A DNA stretch of 64,000 nt from Variovorax sp. S12S4 (GCF_023195515.1 NZ_JALPKR020000002.1:3635001-3699000), one strand, 5' to 3'; positions 8,894 through 16,997 are shown, counted from the stretch's first letter. Numbers and translations are program-made. Notes: generated from the letters alone by a model not told the origin.

Positions 8894-9550
8894 ATGGCCA
8901 AACCCGTTCTCACCATCAGCAGCAAGAACTACGGCGCCTGGGCGCTGCGCGGCTGGCTGATGTGCAGGCTGGCCGGGCTGGACTTCAGCGAAAAGATCAT
9001 CCCGCCCGACGATCCGGCCATGAAGGCCGAGATGCTGCTGCTTTCGTCGTCGATGCTGGTGCCCTCGCTGCAGCACGGCAGCGTGAAGGTGTGGGACACG
9101 CTGGCCATCGGCGAATACCTGAACGAGATCAAGCCCAAGGCCGGGCTGCTGCCGGCCGACATCCAGGCCCGCGCCCATTGCCGCGCGATCTGCGGCGAAA
9201 TGCATTCCGGCTTTGCTTCGATGCGCGGCGCCTTGCCGATGAACATCAAGGCGCGCTTTCCGGGCTTCAAGATCTGGTCGCGTGCGCAAGCCGATATCGA
9301 CCGCATCGTCGCCATCTGGCGCGAGTGCCTGAAGACCTATGGCGGCCCCTTCCTGTTCGGCAAGCAGCCCGGCATGGCCGACGCCATGTACGCGCCGGTG
9401 GTCACGCGCTTTCTGAGTTACGACGTGCCGCTGGACTCCGTTTGCGCCTCTTATTGCAAGCGCGTGATGGACTTGCCCGCCATGCAGGAGTGGGTGACAG
9501 CCGCGAAGCAGGAACCCGAGGAAATCGACGAGTTGGACGCGGAGTTCTGA
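8894..9550 (+). CDS. glutathione S-transferase family protein
   Basis: A 218-residue protein with an N-terminal thioredoxin-fold half (KPVLTISSKNYGAWALRGWL) and a C-terminal all-helical half ending in the GKQPGMADAMYAPVVTR block typical of GST C domains (the AD dyad). The early SSKNYGAWA segment occupies the place of the catalytic Ser/Cys and resembles the zeta/beta-like group that starts with S-x-N. The AAGGAG six bases before ATG 8894 fixes the start. It lies between phaZ (divergent) and a convergent DOPA-dioxygenase-like gene. Substrate unknown; some bacterial family members act in detoxification or ring isomerisation. Confidence 0.82.
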   Translation: MAKPVLTISSKNYGAWALRGWLMCRLAGLDFSEKIIPPDDPAMKAEMLLLSSSMLVPSLQHGSVKVWDTLAIGEYLNEIKPKAGLLPADIQARAHCRAICGEMHSGFASMRGALPMNIKARFPGFKIWSRAQADIDRIVAIWRECLKTYGGPFLFGKQPGMADAMYAPVVTRFLSYDVPLDSVCASYCKRVMDLPAMQEWVTAAKQEPEEIDELDAEF

Positions 9551-9564
9551 GCAGAGCCGGCCGC

Positions 9565-9912
9565 CTAGTGCCGGAACATCCGCAAGTCGAGCGTGCTTTC
9601 TTCGCCGAGCCACATGGCATGCGCCGTGTGGTCGGCCAGGTCGTCGCCCGTGACGCCGTGCACAAAAATGTCGAGGCCATTGCGGTTGGCTTCCAGCCAC
9701 TCGATCACCTGGTCGAACTCGGCCGCGTCGAATGCCAGTTGGCAGCTCCAGTGCGGATGCGGCCCGACCAGCCGCTCGTGCACCCGGCCGACCACCACCA
9801 TCAGCTCGCGGCCCGCGCGCTCGCACAGCTGCCTTGCCTGTGCGACCGTGTCGGGGCCGAAGTAGACGTGGGCGTGGTATTGCGGATAGAGGTTTTCAGG
9901 GCGGCGCGGCAT
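9565..9912 (-). CDS. DOPA 4,5-dioxygenase family small protein
   Basis: A 115-residue single-domain protein. YHAHVYFGPDT near the N-terminus and GPHPHWSCQLAF in the middle carry the conserved histidines of the family named after fungal DOPA 4,5-dioxygenase; VHGVTGDDLADHTAHAMWLG near the end matches the family closing motif. Bacterial members of this length are common but mostly uncharacterised, so an extradiol-type ring cleavage is possible but not shown. It is the last gene of the minus-strand cluster behind the DUF4166 gene, separated by only 6 bases, so it should be co-transcribed. Confidence 0.75.
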   Translation of the reverse strand: MPRRPENLYPQYHAHVYFGPDTVAQARQLCERAGRELMVVVGRVHERLVGPHPHWSCQLAFDAAEFDQVIEWLEANRNGLDIFVHGVTGDDLADHTAHAMWLGEESTLDLRMFRH

Positions 9913-9918
9913 AGCGGC

Positions 9919-10539
9919 TCATTGTGGCCCTAACCTGAAGCGCCCGCTGTAGCGGAATACGTCGCCGAACCAGCGGTGGCGCAGCACCATCTTCATGGTG
10001 AAGCCGTCGGCATCGGCCGGATCGGGCCGCTCCTCGACGTAGGCCGTGCCCAGCAGCAGGCCCAGCGGCAGCGGCAAGCGCAACTTGCCAAGGCGCCAGA
10101 TGTAGCCTTTGTCGCGAAACACCAGCGCGCCTTCTTCCGCGCTCACGGCCAGGCGCATGCCGATGCCGAAGCGCACGTATTCGATCACCTCGTTGCCGCG
10201 CTCTGCCACATGGGCCATGTGCGAACGAAAGTGGAACGGCGCGCGGCCTTCGAAGCGGAAGACACGGTCCCAATACAAGAGGGCGTCGTCCGGCCGACAG
10301 CGGTAGTGCACATCGATCGGCACGCCGGTGCCGGTGTAGGGAACGAGTGCGCCGAACAGGCGGCCGAAGGGCAAGAGCAGCCTTGCCCAGGGTGCGTGGT
10401 GCACTTCGTCCATGGTGCCGCGCACGCACACGTGGGCATTCGAAAACGGCGCCATGGTGTAGTGGCGGCGGATCACGCCGCCCAGCCGCTCCCAGGCGGG
10501 GCCGAGCACTTGCTGGAAGACGGGCCGGCTGTCGTTCAT
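9919..10539 (-). CDS. DUF4166 domain protein
   Basis: A 206-residue cytoplasmic protein recognisable as a DUF4166 domain, with FQQVLGPAWERLGGVIRRHY at the N-terminus and the DVHYRCRPDDALLYWDRVFRF core. This domain often sits at the C-terminus of saccharopine-dehydrogenase-like or SDR proteins; here it stands alone. No catalytic residues are assigned for the family. Its ATG overlaps the stop of the upstream SRPBCC gene as ATGA, so the two are translationally coupled. Function unknown; the context with a membrane SRPBCC protein and a methyltransferase suggests lipid or membrane-associated metabolism, which is inference only. Confidence 0.7.
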   Translation of the reverse strand: MNDSRPVFQQVLGPAWERLGGVIRRHYTMAPFSNAHVCVRGTMDEVHHAPWARLLLPFGRLFGALVPYTGTGVPIDVHYRCRPDDALLYWDRVFRFEGRAPFHFRSHMAHVAERGNEVIEYVRFGIGMRLAVSAEEGALVFRDKGYIWRLGKLRLPLPLGLLLGTAYVEERPDPADADGFTMKMVLRHRWFGDVFRYSGRFRLGPQ

Positions 10540-11582
10540 GCGGCCGCCGCGGCTGCTTCGCTGCGCACCTTGTAGAAGCGCAGGATGTGCTCGGAAAAAT
10601 CGCCGAGGAGAAAGTGCGCCACGCGGTCGGCGTACCAGTTGAAGCGCGTGCTTACGCGCCACGAAACGTCGATGCGAAGCTCCGTGCCGCCCTCGCGCGG
10701 GGTGAGGGTGTAGGCCGAGTCGCGCAGGTCGAAATAGTGGCCGCCGATGAGCACGTGGTCGTCCAGCGCACCGGCCGGAAAAGAATCGGGAGAAAAACGA
10801 TAGCGCCATTCCACGCGCTTCAGCGGCTGCCAGTCGGTAACGACCTCGTCGAAGTGCACGTTCTTCTGCCATTGCACCTTGCGCACGCGGCCTTCGGGCG
10901 TTTGCTCGGTGACGGCCGCCACCGGCATGGGCACGCCGATGCGGTAGGCCCACGCATCGCCGACTTCGGTGGGGCGAATGTCGCGCACATCGTTGAGCTC
11001 ATGCCACACGCGTTCCGCGGGTGCGGCGATGAAGACCGTGCGCGACGTTTTCGAGATCAGCTCCGGGTTGGGCAACTGCGGCTCGATGGCGCCGAGCAGC
11101 AGCGGCAGCACCGCAAAGCTGTAGAGCGCCGGCTTGGGCCAGTTGGTAACGCGGCAGACCAGCCCCATGGCCAGCCCGCCAAGGCTGCCCATGAAGGCGA
11201 ACATCGGCACGATCACGATGGCGCAGATCATTCCCTCGATGTAGACCAGCAGCGTTCCGACCACGAACAGCGCGGTGGCGACCCAGGGCGCCCAGATGTA
11301 GTAGCCCCAGCCGCGCCGCTCGATTCGCTCGGCCATATAGACCGTGACGGCACCGCACACCGCGGGCGCAAGGTAAATGAAGGAGCCCAGCATGGCCGAG
11401 AAGCGCTGGCCCGGCAATCCGCTGAAGGCGATGCGCAGCACGAAGGCGGCCGCGGCGCCCACCAGCAGTGGCCAGAACCATGCGAAGGGCATGCGGCGTA
11501 TTGGCGGCTCCTGCATTTCTGCGGCGCTGGTCGCGGTGGGCGGCAACTCGCGCGGTGTGGCTTCTTCGGGTTCGGTGCTCAT
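10536..11582 (-). CDS. membrane-anchored SRPBCC-domain protein
   Basis: A 348-residue protein in two parts. Residues about 35-175 hold four or five hydrophobic segments (for example FAWFWPLLVGAAAAFVLRIA and ATALFVVGTLLVYIEGMICA), and residues about 180-340 form a START/SRPBCC ligand-binding domain beginning SRTVFIAAPAERVWHELNDV. SRPBCC folds bind hydrophobic ligands or act as cyclase/lipid carriers; the membrane anchor would place this one at the inner membrane facing the cytoplasm. It is coupled by ATGA overlap to the DUF4166 gene and lies 56 bases downstream of the methyltransferase. The fusion of an integral membrane region with SRPBCC is unusual. Ligand unknown. Confidence 0.72.
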   Translation of the reverse strand: MSTEPEEATPRELPPTATSAAEMQEPPIRRMPFAWFWPLLVGAAAAFVLRIAFSGLPGQRFSAMLGSFIYLAPAVCGAVTVYMAERIERRGWGYYIWAPWVATALFVVGTLLVYIEGMICAIVIVPMFAFMGSLGGLAMGLVCRVTNWPKPALYSFAVLPLLLGAIEPQLPNPELISKTSRTVFIAAPAERVWHELNDVRDIRPTEVGDAWAYRIGVPMPVAAVTEQTPEGRVRKVQWQKNVHFDEVVTDWQPLKRVEWRYRFSPDSFPAGALDDHVLIGGHYFDLRDSAYTLTPREGGTELRIDVSWRVSTRFNWYADRVAHFLLGDFSEHILRFYKVRSEAAAAAA

Positions 11583-11638
11583 GAAGGTTTCTTCTCCTCG
11601 TTGTGTTTGCTGTCTTGTTGTTTCGGTGGCGCTTGTTG

Positions 11639-12598
11639 TCAGCCGCTGCGCCTGGCGGTCACCATGCAGTAGTCGAAGTCGCGCCAGAAAACGCCCAGCA
11701 CCAGGGCGCAGTAGCTCGCGACGATGTGCTTGCGGCGCCAGGGGCTGAGCTTGCCGCGCGCCTTCCAGAGTTCGGCCAGCGCAAAGCGCGTGGCCAGCGC
11801 CGGAATGTGCAGCGCGCTGGGCGCGACGCGCCAGCGCAGCGACTGCACTTTGACGTCTTCGAACCCGTTGTCGCGCAGCGCGGCCACAAAGTCTTCCTTC
11901 ACGGCCAGCGTGGGCACGGCCCAGCTGTCGGCCCACAGGCGATGGAGCCAGCCGGCTATTCGGCCGGGCTGGCGCCGCAGCAGAAAGCCGTCGACCACCG
12001 CCAGCCGAGCGCCGGGCTTCAGCAGGCGTGCCGCCTCGCGCACGAAATCGGCCTTGGCCGTGCCGCTGGCGTAACAGGCGCTCTCCACCGCCCATGCGCC
12101 GTCGGCTTGCGCCGCCGGCAGGCCGGTGCGCGTGTAGTCAGCCTCGATGTGCGCCATGCGATCGGCCACGCCGGCCCGGGCGTCGAGCCGGGCGGCGATG
12201 CTGTTCTGCACCGCCACGTTCGTGACGGTGACGGCATACAGCGACGGGTCTTCGCTCACCAGCGTGCGCGCGGTGGCGCCGGCGCCGCAGCCCAGGTCGA
12301 TCACGCAGCGGCGGGGTTGCGCGGCTTCCTGCTTCGAATCTGGAGCATCGGGCTCGTCGAGCTTCAGTGCGCGGCCGACCGCGCGGTTCATCTCAACGAG
12401 CATGCCTTCGCGCCGCAGCGGATTGAGCCCGAGCCGCCAGAAGCCGAAGTGCATGTTGTAGCTGGGGCTCCATGCGCGGTAGTCGTCGGCCACCTCGGTG
12501 AAGTAGTCCTGCGTGTCCGCGCGTGTGATGGCCGGGTTGGACAGCGGAGCTTCAGGCGTCTGCGCCGCACGGAAATCGGGCTGGAAAACATTGGGCAC
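11639..12598 (-). CDS. SAM-dependent methyltransferase (class I)
   Basis: A 319-residue Rossmann-fold methyltransferase. YFTEVADDYRAWSPSYNMHF precedes the SAM-binding motif I CVIDLGCGAGATARTL; a motif II acidic loop (IEADYTRTGLPA) and KPGARLAVVDGFLL follow. The layout resembles small-molecule or lipid C/O-methyltransferases, including the cyclopropane synthase and sterol/tocopherol methyltransferase relatives. The start is GTG at 12598, preceded at proper distance by AAGGAGC; no ATG start upstream is supported. It follows the DCC gene by 22 bases in a compact minus-strand cluster. Substrate unknown. Confidence 0.78.
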   Translation of the reverse strand: MPNVFQPDFRAAQTPEAPLSNPAITRADTQDYFTEVADDYRAWSPSYNMHFGFWRLGLNPLRREGMLVEMNRAVGRALKLDEPDAPDSKQEAAQPRRCVIDLGCGAGATARTLVSEDPSLYAVTVTNVAVQNSIAARLDARAGVADRMAHIEADYTRTGLPAAQADGAWAVESACYASGTAKADFVREAARLLKPGARLAVVDGFLLRRQPGRIAGWLHRLWADSWAVPTLAVKEDFVAALRDNGFEDVKVQSLRWRVAPSALHIPALATRFALAELWKARGKLSPWRRKHIVASYCALVLGVFWRDFDYCMVTARRSG

Positions 12599-12620
12599 AA
12601 AAAGCTCCTTTTTTTTCTTT

Positions 12621-13046
12621 TCAGATTCGGCAATTGCCGCCGGCACATGTGGCCGACGAGCGGGCGGCCTTTCCGGCCAGCAGGGTGACCAGCCAGCGCG
12701 GCAGCCGGTAGCGGTTGCGCGCAAGCACCGCATAGGCGCGGTCGGCCAGCGGCGCGACGAGCGGCAGGTCGAGCAGGAAGCTGCCGCTCGGCAGCCCGAC
12801 GGCATCGCGGCAGGCCCGAATGGCGGGGACGCCCTCGAACACCTGCCCGGTGGCGTCTACCGCGTGAATCGCCGTCATCAGCGCCTCGCGCGGCGCCGGC
12901 CCTTCGCTGAAGCCCGGCGGCGAGCAATCGACCAGTTGCAGACGCCCGGCGGCATCGCGCGCCTTCATGCCGTTCATCTCGGCCGCGCAGAGGGCGCAGG
13001 TGGCGTCGTAGTAGACGGTGAGGGGGTAGGTGACAGCAGGGTGCAT
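12621..13046 (-). CDS. thiol-disulfide oxidoreductase DCC family protein (DUF393)
   Basis: A 141-residue protein with the family opening LTVYYDATCALCAAEMN, that is a CxxC thioredoxin-like motif near residue 17, followed by LQLVDCSPPGF and the closing region PLADRAYAVLARNRYRLPRW typical of DCC proteins. The predicted role is thiol-disulfide exchange, though biochemistry for this family is scarce. It also ends with a short Cys pair (ATCAGGNC). It is the first gene after an operator-like palindrome and heads the methyltransferase-SRPBCC-DUF4166 run. Confidence 0.82.
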   Translation of the reverse strand: MHPAVTYPLTVYYDATCALCAAEMNGMKARDAAGRLQLVDCSPPGFSEGPAPREALMTAIHAVDATGQVFEGVPAIRACRDAVGLPSGSFLLDLPLVAPLADRAYAVLARNRYRLPRWLVTLLAGKAARSSATCAGGNCRI

Positions 13047-13060
13047 GGTTTTGTTTCGTT

Positions 13061-13080
13061 ATTTCTGTCAAAACAGAAAT
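13061..13080. promoter_or_regulatory. Perfect palindromic operator candidate before the DCC gene
   Basis: ATTTCTGTCAAAACAGAAAT has perfect 8-base arms around CAAA and begins 15 bases before the DCC start codon (minus strand). A 17-of-20 match occurs at 13729-13748, upstream of the GbsR/MarR-type gene. The pair most simply marks binding sites of that regulator, giving control of the downstream cluster and autoregulation. Confidence 0.7.
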
Positions 13081-13101
13081 GATTGGGCAAAAAAGAGAAG
13101 C

Positions 13102-13704
13102 TCAGATCATCGGCAGGCTGGCGTGATGGGCATCCGGGTCATCGTCGTTTTTCTTCGGTGCCGTGGGCGCCGCCGGAGCTGCATCGCCGCGAACGAACTT
13201 CTGCACGCTGGCGCCCAGCGTCAGCACCTTGTCGAGCGTGCCGGGCGAGAGCCGCAGCATTTCGTCGGCCCACGTGGCGAGCTTGCTCATCAGGTCCATG
13301 GTGGAGCGAATGCGGTCTTGCGCATCGGCAGGCTCCTTCTGGAAGTCGGGGCTCGAGACGATTTCGCGCAGCACGCGGATGGTGGGATCGAACTCGCGTT
13401 CCTTGCGCTCGCGCACCACGGTGCGAAACAGCTCCCACACGTCGACGCTGGTTTCGAAGTAATCGCGGCGGTCGCCGAGGATGTGCGTGACCCGCACCAG
13501 GTTCCAGGCCTGCAGTTCCTTCAGGCTGTTGCTCACGTTGGAGCGGGCCACGCCCAAGGTGTCGGAGAGCTCTTCGGCATGCATCGGCTTGCCGTGCGCA
13601 AACAGCAGCGCATGAATTTGCGAAACCGTGCGGTTGACACCCCACATGGAGCCCATCTCGCCCCAGTGGAGGACGAACTTGCGTTGGATGTCGGTGAGTT
13701 CCAT
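13102..13704 (-). CDS. GbsR/MarR-type transcriptional regulator
   Basis: A 200-residue regulator of the GbsR group within the MarR superfamily. A winged helix-turn-helix covers about residues 15-85 (VNRTVSQIHALLFAHGKPMH, then LGVARSNVSNSLKEL as the recognition helix and LGDRRDYFET as the wing). A helical dimer region follows, and the tail is rich in Ala, Pro and Asp. GbsR members often sense choline or other small ligands and repress neighbouring genes. The gene is co-directional with and just upstream of the DCC cluster, with one operator candidate before itself and one before the DCC gene. It is divergent from the LexA-box gene. Confidence 0.85.
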   Translation of the reverse strand: MELTDIQRKFVLHWGEMGSMWGVNRTVSQIHALLFAHGKPMHAEELSDTLGVARSNVSNSLKELQAWNLVRVTHILGDRRDYFETSVDVWELFRTVVRERKEREFDPTIRVLREIVSSPDFQKEPADAQDRIRSTMDLMSKLATWADEMLRLSPGTLDKVLTLGASVQKFVRGDAAPAAPTAPKKNDDDPDAHHASLPMI

Positions 13705-13728
13705 GCCTCGAAGTCTAGGATTTTAGAA

Positions 13729-13748
13729 ATTTCCGTCAATAGAGAAAT
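13729..13748. promoter_or_regulatory. Second copy of the GbsR-type operator candidate
   Basis: ATTTCCGTCAATAGAGAAAT matches the site at 13061-13080 at 17 of 20 positions and lies 25 bases upstream of the regulator start codon (minus strand). Its arms are imperfect, which could mean weaker binding and graded autoregulation. Confidence 0.65.
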
Positions 13749-13763
13749 GCAAATTCATTTGCA
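13748..13763. promoter_or_regulatory. Perfect 16-bp palindrome next to the operator
   Basis: TGCAAATTCATTTGCA has 7-base arms around TC. It abuts the second operator candidate on one side and lies 18 bases from the LexA box on the other, inside the divergent promoter region. It could be another operator or part of a promoter; nothing else in the window repeats it that I noticed. Confidence 0.4.
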
Positions 13764-13781
13764 CATGCCGCTGGTTTGGAA

Positions 13782-13801
13782 TACTGTATGTATAAACAGT
13801 A
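13782..13801. promoter_or_regulatory. LexA (SOS) box
   Basis: TACTGTATGTATAAACAGTA matches the enterobacterial and beta/gamma-proteobacterial LexA consensus CTGT-N8-ACAG with flanking TA on both sides, and differs from the textbook consensus at only two central positions. It ends 21 bases before the start codon of the radical SAM gene at 13823, an ideal position for repression. That gene's Pseudomonas namesake is, as I recall, a member of the LexA regulon. Confidence 0.88.
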
Positions 13802-13822
13802 GTTAAAAGAAAGGTGCGCCAC

Positions 13823-14917
13823 ATGCCAGCTGCCCACATTCCCATCCACATCATCAAAGGCCGGGGCGCGGCCACGCACTTGGCACATCGCTTTTCGCGT
13901 GATGAGCGCAATGCGTTCGACGACGGCTGGGGCACGCTCGAAGAGGGCGCGGCCGAAGCCGAAGGCCTGCTGCCGCTGGCGACAGAGGTGCGCTTCGAAG
14001 ACGTGAAGTCGGTGCTCAACCAGAACGAATCGCCCGACGTCTCGTTCGATCGTTCGCTCAACCCGTATCGGGGCTGCGAGCACGGCTGCATCTATTGCTT
14101 TGCACGGCCCACCCACAGTTACCTCAACCTCTCGCCGGGGCTCGACTTCGAAACCAAGCTCATTGCCAAGCGAAACATCGTCGAGGTGCTGCGTGCTGAA
14201 CTCGGCCGAAAAAGCTACAAGCCGAGCCATGTCGCCATCGGCACCGCCACCGATTGCTATCAGCCCATCGAGCGCGAACTGCGGCTCACCCGTTCGATCA
14301 TCGAGCTGCTGCAAGAAACACGGCACCCCTTTGCGCTGGTCACCAAGTCGAGCGCGGTGGAGCGCGACCTCGATCTGATCGCGCCCATGGCCGCCCAGCA
14401 CCTGGCCGCGGTATACGTGACCGTCACCACGCTCGACGGCGAGCTGGCCCGCAAGCTCGAGCCGCGTGCCGCCGCGCCGCATCGGCGGCTGCGCACCATT
14501 CGCACCCTGGCCGAGGCGGGCGTGCCGGTGGGGGTGAGCGTGGCGCCGCAGATTCCGTTCGTCAACGAAGACATGGAGCAGGTGCTCGAAGCGGCCTGGG
14601 AGGCCGGTGCGCGCAGCGCCTTCTACACGGTGATACGGCTGCCGTGGGAGGTGGCGCCGCTCTTCAAGGAGTGGCTGGCGTTGCACTACCCGCAGCGGGC
14701 GGACCGCATCATGGCACGCATCCACGAAATGCGCGGCGGCAAGGACTACGACGCCGACTTTGCCACGCGCATGAAGGGCACCGGCCTCTGGGCCGACCTG
14801 ATCCGCCAGCGCTTCGAGAAGGCGGCAAACCGCATCGGCTTCAACCGCGAACGCATTCCGCTCGACCTGGGCGCCTTTCGGCCGCCGGGTGCGGCGGGGC
14901 AGGGCCGTCTTTTCTGA
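13823..14917 (+). CDS. PA0069 family radical SAM protein
   Basis: A 364-residue radical SAM enzyme. The iron-sulfur motif is CEHGCIYC (C-x3-C-x2-C) within NPYRGCEHGCIYCFARPTH, followed by TDCYQPIERELRLTRSIIEL. This family is related to spore photoproduct lyase and is named after a Pseudomonas gene. The predicted role is a DNA-damage-related radical reaction in the cytoplasm, but no substrate is established. The ATG at 13823 follows AAAGAAAGG at eight bases. A LexA box lies directly upstream, so the gene should be induced in the SOS response. It is divergent from the GbsR-type regulator. Confidence 0.88.
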   Translation: MPAAHIPIHIIKGRGAATHLAHRFSRDERNAFDDGWGTLEEGAAEAEGLLPLATEVRFEDVKSVLNQNESPDVSFDRSLNPYRGCEHGCIYCFARPTHSYLNLSPGLDFETKLIAKRNIVEVLRAELGRKSYKPSHVAIGTATDCYQPIERELRLTRSIIELLQETRHPFALVTKSSAVERDLDLIAPMAAQHLAAVYVTVTTLDGELARKLEPRAAAPHRRLRTIRTLAEAGVPVGVSVAPQIPFVNEDMEQVLEAAWEAGARSAFYTVIRLPWEVAPLFKEWLALHYPQRADRIMARIHEMRGGKDYDADFATRMKGTGLWADLIRQRFEKAANRIGFNRERIPLDLGAFRPPGAAGQGRLF

Positions 14918-15031
14918 GGGCTGGTCCCGTGCGGCCTGCAGCCGGGCATCGCATCAAATCCGCTTCAAAATAAGCGGTAGATTCAACCCACCGGCGGCAT
15001 CGGCCGTCCGGCCTTGGCTGCAAAGGTACGC

Positions 15032-15547
15032 ATGAACGGGACATGGATAGTGGTGATGGGAGTTTCAGGCTGCGGCAAATCGAGCCTGGGGGCGGCGCTT
15101 GCGACCGCCTTTGCGCTGCCGCTGATCGAAGGGGACGACCACCACCCTGCGTCGAACGTCGAAAAAATGCGCCATGGCATCCCCTTGACCGATGCCGACC
15201 GCGCCGGCTGGCTTGCCACGCTGGGCCGTGCGCTTGCCGACAAGCCGCAGGGCGCGGTGCTGACTTGCTCTGCGCTCAAGCGCGCCTACCGCGAGCAGCT
15301 GCGTGCGGCCGTGCCGGACCTGCGGTTCGTGTTCATGGCCATCGAACGCGACGAGGCCGAGCGGCGCGTGGCCGCGCGTGCGGGTGCGGGCGAGCACATG
15401 TTCCCGGCCAGCCTCGTGGCCAACCAGTTCGCCACGCTCGAATCGCCGGTGGGCGAGGCCGGCGTCGTCGCTGTCGACGCGACCGCACCGCTGACGGAAC
15501 TGGTGGCGCAGGTGAAGCGCGAAATCCCTGAAGCTGCGCAGGGGTAG
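15032..15547 (+). CDS. gntK: gluconokinase
   Basis: A 171-residue P-loop kinase of the GntK/IdnK type that phosphorylates D-gluconate with ATP to 6-phosphogluconate. The Walker A motif VVMGVSGCGKSSLG is at residue 6 onward, followed by EGDDHHPASNVEKM and TCSALKRAYREQLR, both family hallmarks. Length is normal. The ATG at 15032 is preferred over an upstream TTG (15014) because AAAGG lies seven bases before it and the family starts just before the P-loop. It converges on gnd, whose product uses the 6-phosphogluconate made here, so the pair forms a small pentose-phosphate entry unit. Confidence 0.92.
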   Translation: MNGTWIVVMGVSGCGKSSLGAALATAFALPLIEGDDHHPASNVEKMRHGIPLTDADRAGWLATLGRALADKPQGAVLTCSALKRAYREQLRAAVPDLRFVFMAIERDEAERRVAARAGAGEHMFPASLVANQFATLESPVGEAGVVAVDATAPLTELVAQVKREIPEAAQG

Positions 15548-15578
15548 GGCGCAAGCCCCTCTGCGCGGCGCGCCCGCG

Positions 15579-16997
15579 TTAGATCACTTCAGGCCAGTTG
15601 GTATGGAAGAACTCGCCCGCGGGCTTGTCGACCCGCTCATACGTGTGCGCGCCAAAAAAGTCGCGCTGTGCCTGCAGCAGGTTTGCCGATAGGCGCTCGG
15701 TGCGATAGCTGTCGTAATAGGCGAGCGACGCGCTGAACGCCGGCACCGGAATGCCGTTGCTCACCGCCAGCGCCACCACGTCGCGCCAGTTCTGCTGCGT
15801 GCGGTTGAGCAGGTCCTTGAAGAACGGGTCGAGCATCAGGTTGCCCAAACCAGGATCGGTGCGGTAGGCGTCGGTGATGCGATTCAGGAAGCGCGCGCGA
15901 ATGATGCAGCCGCCGCGCCAGATTGCCGCGATGCGGCCGAGGTCGAGCTTCCACTCCTTCTTTTCGCCCATCGTCTTGATGAGGTCGAAGCCTTGGGTGT
16001 AGCTGATGACCTTCGAGGCATAGAGCGCGTCGTGCACCTTGGCAACGAGCGCCTTCTTCTCGAGCGAGAGCGCGGCCTTCGGCCCCTGCAGCAGCTTGCT
16101 TGCGGCCACGCGCTGCTTCTTTTGCGAAGACAGCACGCGTGCTTCAACGGCCGCGTTGATGGTGCTGATGACCACCGCGTTCTCGGCCGCGTTGATGAGC
16201 GTCCATTGGCCCGTGCCCTTCTGGCCCGCCTTGTCGAGAATCACGTCGACGATCGGCTTGCCCGTTTCCGGGTCTTTCTGTTCGAGTGCCTTGGCGGTGA
16301 TCTGGATCAGGTAGCTCTGCAGCTCGCCGTCGTTCCATTCGTTGAAGACCGCCGCCATCTCGTCGGTGGTGAAGCCGGCGGCCTTGAACAGGCTGTAGGC
16401 CTCGCAGATCAGCTGCATGTCGCCGTACTCGATGCCGTTGTGCACCATCTTCACGTAGTGGCCCGCGCCGCCCGGGCCGATGTGAATCACGCAAGGCTCG
16501 CCGTCGACCTTGGCTGCAATGCTCTCGAAGATCGGCTTCATCACCTCCCACGTGGAAAGCGGCCCGCCCGGCATGATCGAGGGGCCCTTGCGCGCGCCTT
16601 CCTCGCCGCCCGACACGCCCGCACCGATGAAGCGCAGGCCCTTGGCCGAGAGGTACGCATCGCGGCGTTCGGTATCGGTGTAGAGGCTGTTGCCGCCGTC
16701 GATGACGATGTCGTCCTTGTCGAGCAGCGGAATCAGCTGCTCGATGACCTGGTCGACCGGCGCGCCCGCCTTCACCATGATCTGGATCTTGCGCGGCTTG
16801 GCAAGGCTCTGAACGAACTCCTCCAGCGTCTTCGCGCCGACCAGCTTCTTGCCCGGATTTGCGGCCACGAAGGCCTCGGTGGTGGCTTCGGTGCGGTTGT
16901 ACACGCTGACCTGGAAGCCGCGGCTTTCCACGTTCAGCACCAGGTTCTGGCCCATCACGGCCAGGCCGATCAAACCGAAATCGCTTTTGTTGCTCAT
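15579..16997 (-). CDS. gnd: 6-phosphogluconate dehydrogenase, decarboxylating
   Basis: A 472-residue enzyme of the long (about 470) type that oxidises and decarboxylates 6-phosphogluconate to ribulose 5-phosphate, usually making NADPH. The N-terminal nucleotide site is FGLIGLAVMGQNLVLNVESR; the signature IDGGNSLYTDTERR, GVSGGEEGARKGPSIMPGG and the catalytic lysine in HYVKMVHNGIEYGDM follow; the C-terminal helical domain and GxHTYERVD-like tail (FFGAHTYERVD) are complete. The start at 16997 drops 12 residues of upstream frame. It converges on gluconokinase. Confidence 0.96.
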   Translation of the reverse strand: MSNKSDFGLIGLAVMGQNLVLNVESRGFQVSVYNRTEATTEAFVAANPGKKLVGAKTLEEFVQSLAKPRKIQIMVKAGAPVDQVIEQLIPLLDKDDIVIDGGNSLYTDTERRDAYLSAKGLRFIGAGVSGGEEGARKGPSIMPGGPLSTWEVMKPIFESIAAKVDGEPCVIHIGPGGAGHYVKMVHNGIEYGDMQLICEAYSLFKAAGFTTDEMAAVFNEWNDGELQSYLIQITAKALEQKDPETGKPIVDVILDKAGQKGTGQWTLINAAENAVVISTINAAVEARVLSSQKKQRVAASKLLQGPKAALSLEKKALVAKVHDALYASKVISYTQGFDLIKTMGEKKEWKLDLGRIAAIWRGGCIIRARFLNRITDAYRTDPGLGNLMLDPFFKDLLNRTQQNWRDVVALAVSNGIPVPAFSASLAYYDSYRTERLSANLLQAQRDFFGAHTYERVDKPAGEFFHTNWPEVI

